A stretch of 10,600 bases of DNA, taken from assembly GCA_964439745.1 (NCBI GenBank), contig CAYTQK010000101.1:1-10600 (forward strand). The letters are read 5' to 3'. The notes under the pieces were generated by a model, which worked only from the letters and a program-made list of their open reading frames with translations, did not search any database and was not told where the DNA came from. The translations under genes were made by a program, and so were the position numbers. Below, piece by piece: positions 7,039 through 10,600 of the stretch; positions within the stretch are counted from its first letter, which is position 1, and each line of letters opens with the position of its first letter. This DNA comes from CAYTQK01 sp964439745 (lineage in GTDB: Bacteria > Desulfobacterota > Desulfobacteria > Desulfobacterales > Desulfosudaceae).

Positions 7039-7056
7039 AATGATGTTAACGTCATT
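7039..7056. promoter_or_regulatory. 18-base near-palindrome covering the sensor kinase start codon
   Basis: The 18 bases from 7039 to 7056 (AATGATG, TTAA, CGTCATT) read almost identically on both strands. The only mismatched pair is T7044 with G7051, which would be a G-U pair in RNA. The core is GTTAAC. The kinase ATG (7040-7042) lies in the left arm. As DNA it could be an operator for a dimeric regulator; as RNA it is a 7-bp stem with a UUAA loop that would occlude the start. No clear Shine-Dalgarno site precedes this start, so translation may be weak or controlled. Confidence 0.4.
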
Positions 7057-9610
7057 TTTCGACAAAAAAATTGGGATCGTGGGCGCCGGCAAGTTCTGCG
7101 CCCGGTTTTTGACCTATTTTTTCCAAAGCGATTACGCCGGGGAAAAACCGCGGCTTGTCGGCGTAGCGGACAAGGACAAAAACGCCCCGGGCATTGTCCT
7201 GGCCCGGGATCTGGGTATCCCCGCTACCGACGATTACCGGGAATTTACCCGGGCCAAGGGCCTGGAGGTGGTCATAGAAATGAGCAATGATCCCACGCTG
7301 GCCGATGATATCACCCGGCTGATGCCGGGCCATGTCCAGGTGATCGACCATTACGACGCCCGGACACTTTGGGATCTGCTGATGATTCAGAATTTCCGGG
7401 ACCAGGCCCTGGCGGAAGCCGGCGCATCCGGTCGGCAGTCCGTGAACACGGAAAAACTGCTGGACGACCTGGTCCAACGCTTTGCCCGGATTCTTGATGA
7501 ACGGACCAGCCGGACCCGGCAAATGGTGAAACATCTCTGGGAACAGGAAGAAACCGTTTCCCAGATTGTTCAGGGAAGCACGGCGCCGACCTTTGTCATT
7601 GACAAAAATCACATTGTCACCCACTGGAACAAGGCCATGGAAAAACTGACCAACGTGCCGGCCGACGAGATAGTGGGTACTGACCGGCAATGGTCTCCCT
7701 TTTATTATCATCCCCGGCCTACCATGGCGGATATCGTCCTGGACCAGATCGACCACACTGAAATCGGCAAACTGTATGACACCGGCTGGGACAAATCCGG
7801 GCTGATTGAAGGCGCCTATCAGTCCGTATCTTTTTTTGAAAACCTGGGGGATGCCGGGAAATGGCTCCTGTTCACGGCCGCTCCCATCAAGGACGGCAAG
7901 GGCGGTATTATCGGGGCCATCGAAACGTTCTGGGATATTACGGAAAGCAAGCAGGCCGCCCAGGAGCAGGAGCGCCACAACCGGAATCTGTCCACCCTGG
8001 TGGAAATCTACACCGCCCTGAACGCGCCGGGGGATTTTGAAAAACGACTCCACAACGCCCTGGCGGTGGTCTCTGAATTTATCGGGGCCAGCAATATCTG
8101 CATTTTTCTGAAAAACGAAGAGCAGGACTTCCGGCTGCGGTACAAATACGGGACCTGTCATCAGGCCTGCTCCGACGATGAAAGCGCCGGCATGACCGGT
8201 GTCATCGCCAAAATGGCCGCTGACGGACAGCTGAGCATCCATGAAAAAACCGCGCGCCCGGATATGGCCTGCCCGTTTCTGGAAAAAAACATCCAGTCCC
8301 TGGTATATGTGCCGGTGACCGACAAGGAGAACAACCTCCTGGGGCTTATTCATATCACCAGCAGACACCCGGTCTGGTTTGTCCAACAGGAAAAAGACGT
8401 TCTGGAACTCATCGGCAACCGTCTTGGCGTGGCGGTGGAAAACGCCCTGCTGCAGGAACAGTACATCAGATCCGAAGAAAAATACCGGACCCTGTTCAAC
8501 AATGATCCCACGCCGATTTTCATTCTTGACAAGGAGTCCCGCCGCATCATCGATATGAATCAGCGGGCCCGGGATGTCTACGGCTACGAATTGGATGAAT
8601 TGTCGGGAACGCCCCTTACGGACCTGGGAGATCCGGATGACGAGGAGATCATCACCGGCCTGGCCGAGATTACCCGGGAGAACTCGGTCCTTTTTTCCAA
8701 AAAACGGCATTACCGCAGAAATGGCGACCTCTTTTACGTCACCATCGTGGTCAGCGAAGCCGAATACGCCGGCAAAGAAATCCTGATCGTCAACACCACC
8801 GATATTTCAGAGACCGTGGAAAAAGAAGCCCAGCTGGTTCAGGCCAGCAAGATGACCACCCTGGGGGTGATGGCCGCCGGCATGGCTCATGAAATCAACC
8901 AGCCCCTCAATGCCATTCAGATCTGCGCGGATTATCTGCTGAAAACGCACCGCAAAGGAGAAGCCATCACGCCGGCAAACCTGGAGACCATGACCACCAA
9001 CATCATTGAAAACGTGGACCGGGCCTCGAAAGTCATCAGGCGGGTGCGCGACTTTGCCCGGCAGACCGACGTGACCCGCCACCAGCTCGATCTGAACGCA
9101 CCCATCCGGGAGAGCGTCAAGGTGCTGGAACACGAACTTGACAAGCACGGGATTGACCTGTTGCTGGAACTGAACGAAAACCTGCCGCCGATTATGGCGG
9201 ATCATAACCGGCTGGAGCAGGTCTTCATCAACCTGATCACCAATTCCGTGGACGCCATTGAAGAAAAAGCCGAAAAATATCCGGATCAACCCGTGGACAG
9301 ATCCATCACCGTCGTTACGGGCTTTGACCGGGGCGATGTCTGGGTGACGGTGTCTGACCGGGGGGTGGGCATGAGCGAACAAGTACAGGAAAAAATTTAC
9401 GAACCGTTTTTTACCACCAAAGAAATCGGCAAGGGGACCGGCCTGGGCGTCAGCATCAGTTACGGCATTATCAAGGATTATGAGGGAACCATTGATATCA
9501 GAAGCAAAATAGACGCGGGCACATCCATTACAATCACCTTTCCGGCGGCCGGTGCGGCGGCTGCCGCTTCTTCCGCAAAAGCCGATGGCAACGAAAATAT
9601 TATTAATTGA
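7040..9610 (+). CDS. Cytosolic sensor histidine kinase: Rossmann-PAS-GAF-PAS-HisKA-HATPase
   Basis: An 856-residue two-component kinase without membrane segments. Residues about 9-125 resemble a Rossmann nucleotide-binding fold: strand and loop IGIVGAGKF (11-19), an acidic residue D44 ending the second strand (GVAD), and VVIEMS (77-82) at a later strand. This is a dehydrogenase-type NAD(P)-binding arrangement, with Cys20 at the third position of GxGxxG. A helical linker is followed by PAS1 (about 174-303), GAF (about 318-475) and PAS2 (about 478-590). The kinase core is complete: phosphoacceptor H617 in AHEINQPLN, N735 in NSVDAI, DRGVG (773-777), EPFFTTK (788-794) and GKGTGLG (797-803). The GAF domain carries C354, C373, C377 and C411. 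The start is fixed by the Rossmann first strand beginning ten residues in. Its last 26 bases overlap the next gene. The signal is unknown; redox state, a nucleotide or a small ligand is inferred from the domains. Confidence 0.93.
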   Translation: MMLTSFFDKKIGIVGAGKFCARFLTYFFQSDYAGEKPRLVGVADKDKNAPGIVLARDLGIPATDDYREFTRAKGLEVVIEMSNDPTLADDITRLMPGHVQVIDHYDARTLWDLLMIQNFRDQALAEAGASGRQSVNTEKLLDDLVQRFARILDERTSRTRQMVKHLWEQEETVSQIVQGSTAPTFVIDKNHIVTHWNKAMEKLTNVPADEIVGTDRQWSPFYYHPRPTMADIVLDQIDHTEIGKLYDTGWDKSGLIEGAYQSVSFFENLGDAGKWLLFTAAPIKDGKGGIIGAIETFWDITESKQAAQEQERHNRNLSTLVEIYTALNAPGDFEKRLHNALAVVSEFIGASNICIFLKNEEQDFRLRYKYGTCHQACSDDESAGMTGVIAKMAADGQLSIHEKTARPDMACPFLEKNIQSLVYVPVTDKENNLLGLIHITSRHPVWFVQQEKDVLELIGNRLGVAVENALLQEQYIRSEEKYRTLFNNDPTPIFILDKESRRIIDMNQRARDVYGYELDELSGTPLTDLGDPDDEEIITGLAEITRENSVLFSKKRHYRRNGDLFYVTIVVSEAEYAGKEILIVNTTDISETVEKEAQLVQASKMTTLGVMAAGMAHEINQPLNAIQICADYLLKTHRKGEAITPANLETMTTNIIENVDRASKVIRRVRDFARQTDVTRHQLDLNAPIRESVKVLEHELDKHGIDLLLELNENLPPIMADHNRLEQVFINLITNSVDAIEEKAEKYPDQPVDRSITVVTGFDRGDVWVTVSDRGVGMSEQVQEKIYEPFFTTKEIGKGTGLGVSISYGIIKDYEGTIDIRSKIDAGTSITITFPAAGAAAAASSAKADGNENIIN

Positions 9611-10600
9611 TGATGAACAGAACAGCACCTCGCTGCTGGCCTTTTCCCTGGAAAGTGACGGGTACGAAGTATTCACCGCCGCCAGCGGAGAGGCAGGACT
9701 GGCGGTTTTTGACCGCGAACTGCCGGATATTGTCATTACCGACATCCGCATGCCCGGCGTGAACGGCTTGGACCTGCTGCAGGAGGTCCAGGAGCGGTCC
9801 CACCCCGCCGAAGTGATCATCCCTACCGGCCACGGCGACATCGACAGCGCCATTGACTCTCTGAAATACGGCCCCCCGGACCTCACCCACAAGCCCGCCC
9901 GGGCGAAAAACCTGTCCGTGGCCCTGAAACGGGCGGAAAACAAGCTGGCGCTCCAGGCCAAGCTGGATGCCTATACCCGAAACCTGGAAGAGGAGGTCAA
10001 AACCGTCACCCAGGAACTGCGCATGCAGTCCAAATTCCTGGAAAAACTGATTCAGACTTCGGAAGAAGGGATCGTGGCCACGGACCGGATATTCACCGTC
10101 ATCATTTATAATCCCGCGGCCGAACACCTCCTGGGATATCCTTCCGAGGAGGTCCTGCACCGGAAAAAAGCCAAAGACCTTTTTCCCCTGGACCTGATGC
10201 GCAAATACAAGGCCAAGCGCCATGATCATCAGAAACAGAAAAAGCTGGAACATTTTGAAACCCACGTGACCAGCAGCCAGGGCGAGCGGATCCCGGTGCG
10301 GTTCACCGGTGTTTTTCTGTATGAAAAGGGGAGAATCATGGGCAGCGTGGCTTTTCTGCAGGATCTCCGGGAGATCAAGCGCCTGGAAAAAGAGCTGCTC
10401 ATGGCCGAGCGCATGGCCACCATCGGCCAGACCGTGGCCGGCATGGCCCACGGCATAAAAAACATCCTCCACGGGTTCAAGGGGGGCAGCTATCTCATGG
10501 AAGTGGGCTTTAAAAAAGATGATACCGAAAAATTAAAATCCGGCTGGGAAATGATCCAGAAAAACATCTCCCACACTTCCGACCTGGTCATGGACCTGCT
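9585..10600 (+). CDS. Response regulator/histidine kinase hybrid (receiver-PAS-HisKA), 3'-truncated by the window edge
   Basis: The frame opens at ATG 9585, inside the end of the upstream kinase (26-base overlap), and stays open to the window end (338 codons visible). The receiver domain covers about 3-118, with acidic pocket D9/D10, phosphoacceptor D53 in TDIRMPG, T81 and K103. A coiled-coil linker (about 118-150) leads to a PAS domain (about 152-265, with YNPAAEHLLGY at 175-185). The HisKA start follows, with phosphoacceptor H289 in AHGIKN and then a GFKGG stretch (297-301). The residue after the histidine is Gly rather than the usual Glu; an HGIKN box is, to my recollection, seen in a subset of deltaproteobacterial kinases. 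The ATPase domain is expected downstream. No output DNA-binding domain is visible. Gene overlap, with no clear ribosome site, suggests translational coupling to the upstream kinase. The likely role is to receive phosphate from it at D53 and relay or modulate further. Two receiver loops are atypical (IIPTGHGD and KYGPPDLTHKP). Confidence 0.9.
   Translation, partial: MATKILLIDDEQNSTSLLAFSLESDGYEVFTAASGEAGLAVFDRELPDIVITDIRMPGVNGLDLLQEVQERSHPAEVIIPTGHGDIDSAIDSLKYGPPDLTHKPARAKNLSVALKRAENKLALQAKLDAYTRNLEEEVKTVTQELRMQSKFLEKLIQTSEEGIVATDRIFTVIIYNPAAEHLLGYPSEEVLHRKKAKDLFPLDLMRKYKAKRHDHQKQKKLEHFETHVTSSQGERIPVRFTGVFLYEKGRIMGSVAFLQDLREIKRLEKELLMAERMATIGQTVAGMAHGIKNILHGFKGGSYLMEVGFKKDDTEKLKSGWEMIQKNISHTSDLVMDL

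Noticed and set aside
7052..8710. 552-codon open frame on the - strand inside the sensor kinase gene
   Set aside because: It lies antisense to a clear, domain-complete kinase. Its translation shows no recognisable motif, and long antisense frames are common in G+C-rich codon usage.

Overview
The window looks like chromosomal DNA from a G+C-rich Gram-negative bacterium. The architecture of the two sensor kinases (cytosolic PAS/GAF kinases, and an H-box reading HGIKN followed by a G-F-K-G-G stretch) and the general gene style suggest an anaerobic Desulfobacterota (deltaproteobacterial) lineage. That placement is inference from protein style; no marker gene is present. All genes are on the + strand and coding density is high. 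I see no IS element, tRNA, rRNA, CRISPR array or phage gene.

Layout. (1) 1-2073: the 3' part of an ATP-dependent Lon protease gene; about 90 N-terminal residues lie upstream of the window. (2) 2074-2333: a 260-base gap, more A+T-rich than its surroundings, with a post-lon inverted repeat and two terminator-like hairpins. The second is a textbook intrinsic terminator ending only 14 bases before the next start codon. (3) 2334-5181: a two-gene p-aminobenzoate (folate) operon. pabA (glutaminase subunit) overlaps by 14 bases a fused pabB-pabC gene, so the two proteins cover the whole chorismate to PABA route. (4) 5182-5374: a U-rich stretch, a good candidate promoter straddling the pabBC stop codon, and a leader with a strong hairpin. 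(5) 5375-6955: a secreted-start, about 12-TM ion transporter of the NhaD/CitMHS-like superfamily, probably a Na+/H+ antiporter, followed by hairpins including a probable terminator. (6) 7040-10600+: a signalling pair. The first protein is a soluble histidine kinase with an N-terminal Rossmann (NAD(P)-type) fold, then PAS-GAF-PAS-HisKA-HATPase. The second, overlapping it by 26 bases, is a receiver-PAS-HisKA protein that runs off the window.

The genes fall into three functional blocks: proteostasis, folate precursor synthesis, and ion homeostasis plus a cytosolic phosphorelay. The most notable content is the Rossmann-headed kinase with its overlapping receiver-kinase partner, which reads like a redox- or metabolite-sensing phosphorelay. 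Next come the unexplained non-coding structures: the terminator abutting pabA, the structured antiporter leader, and an 18-base near-palindrome covering the kinase start codon.
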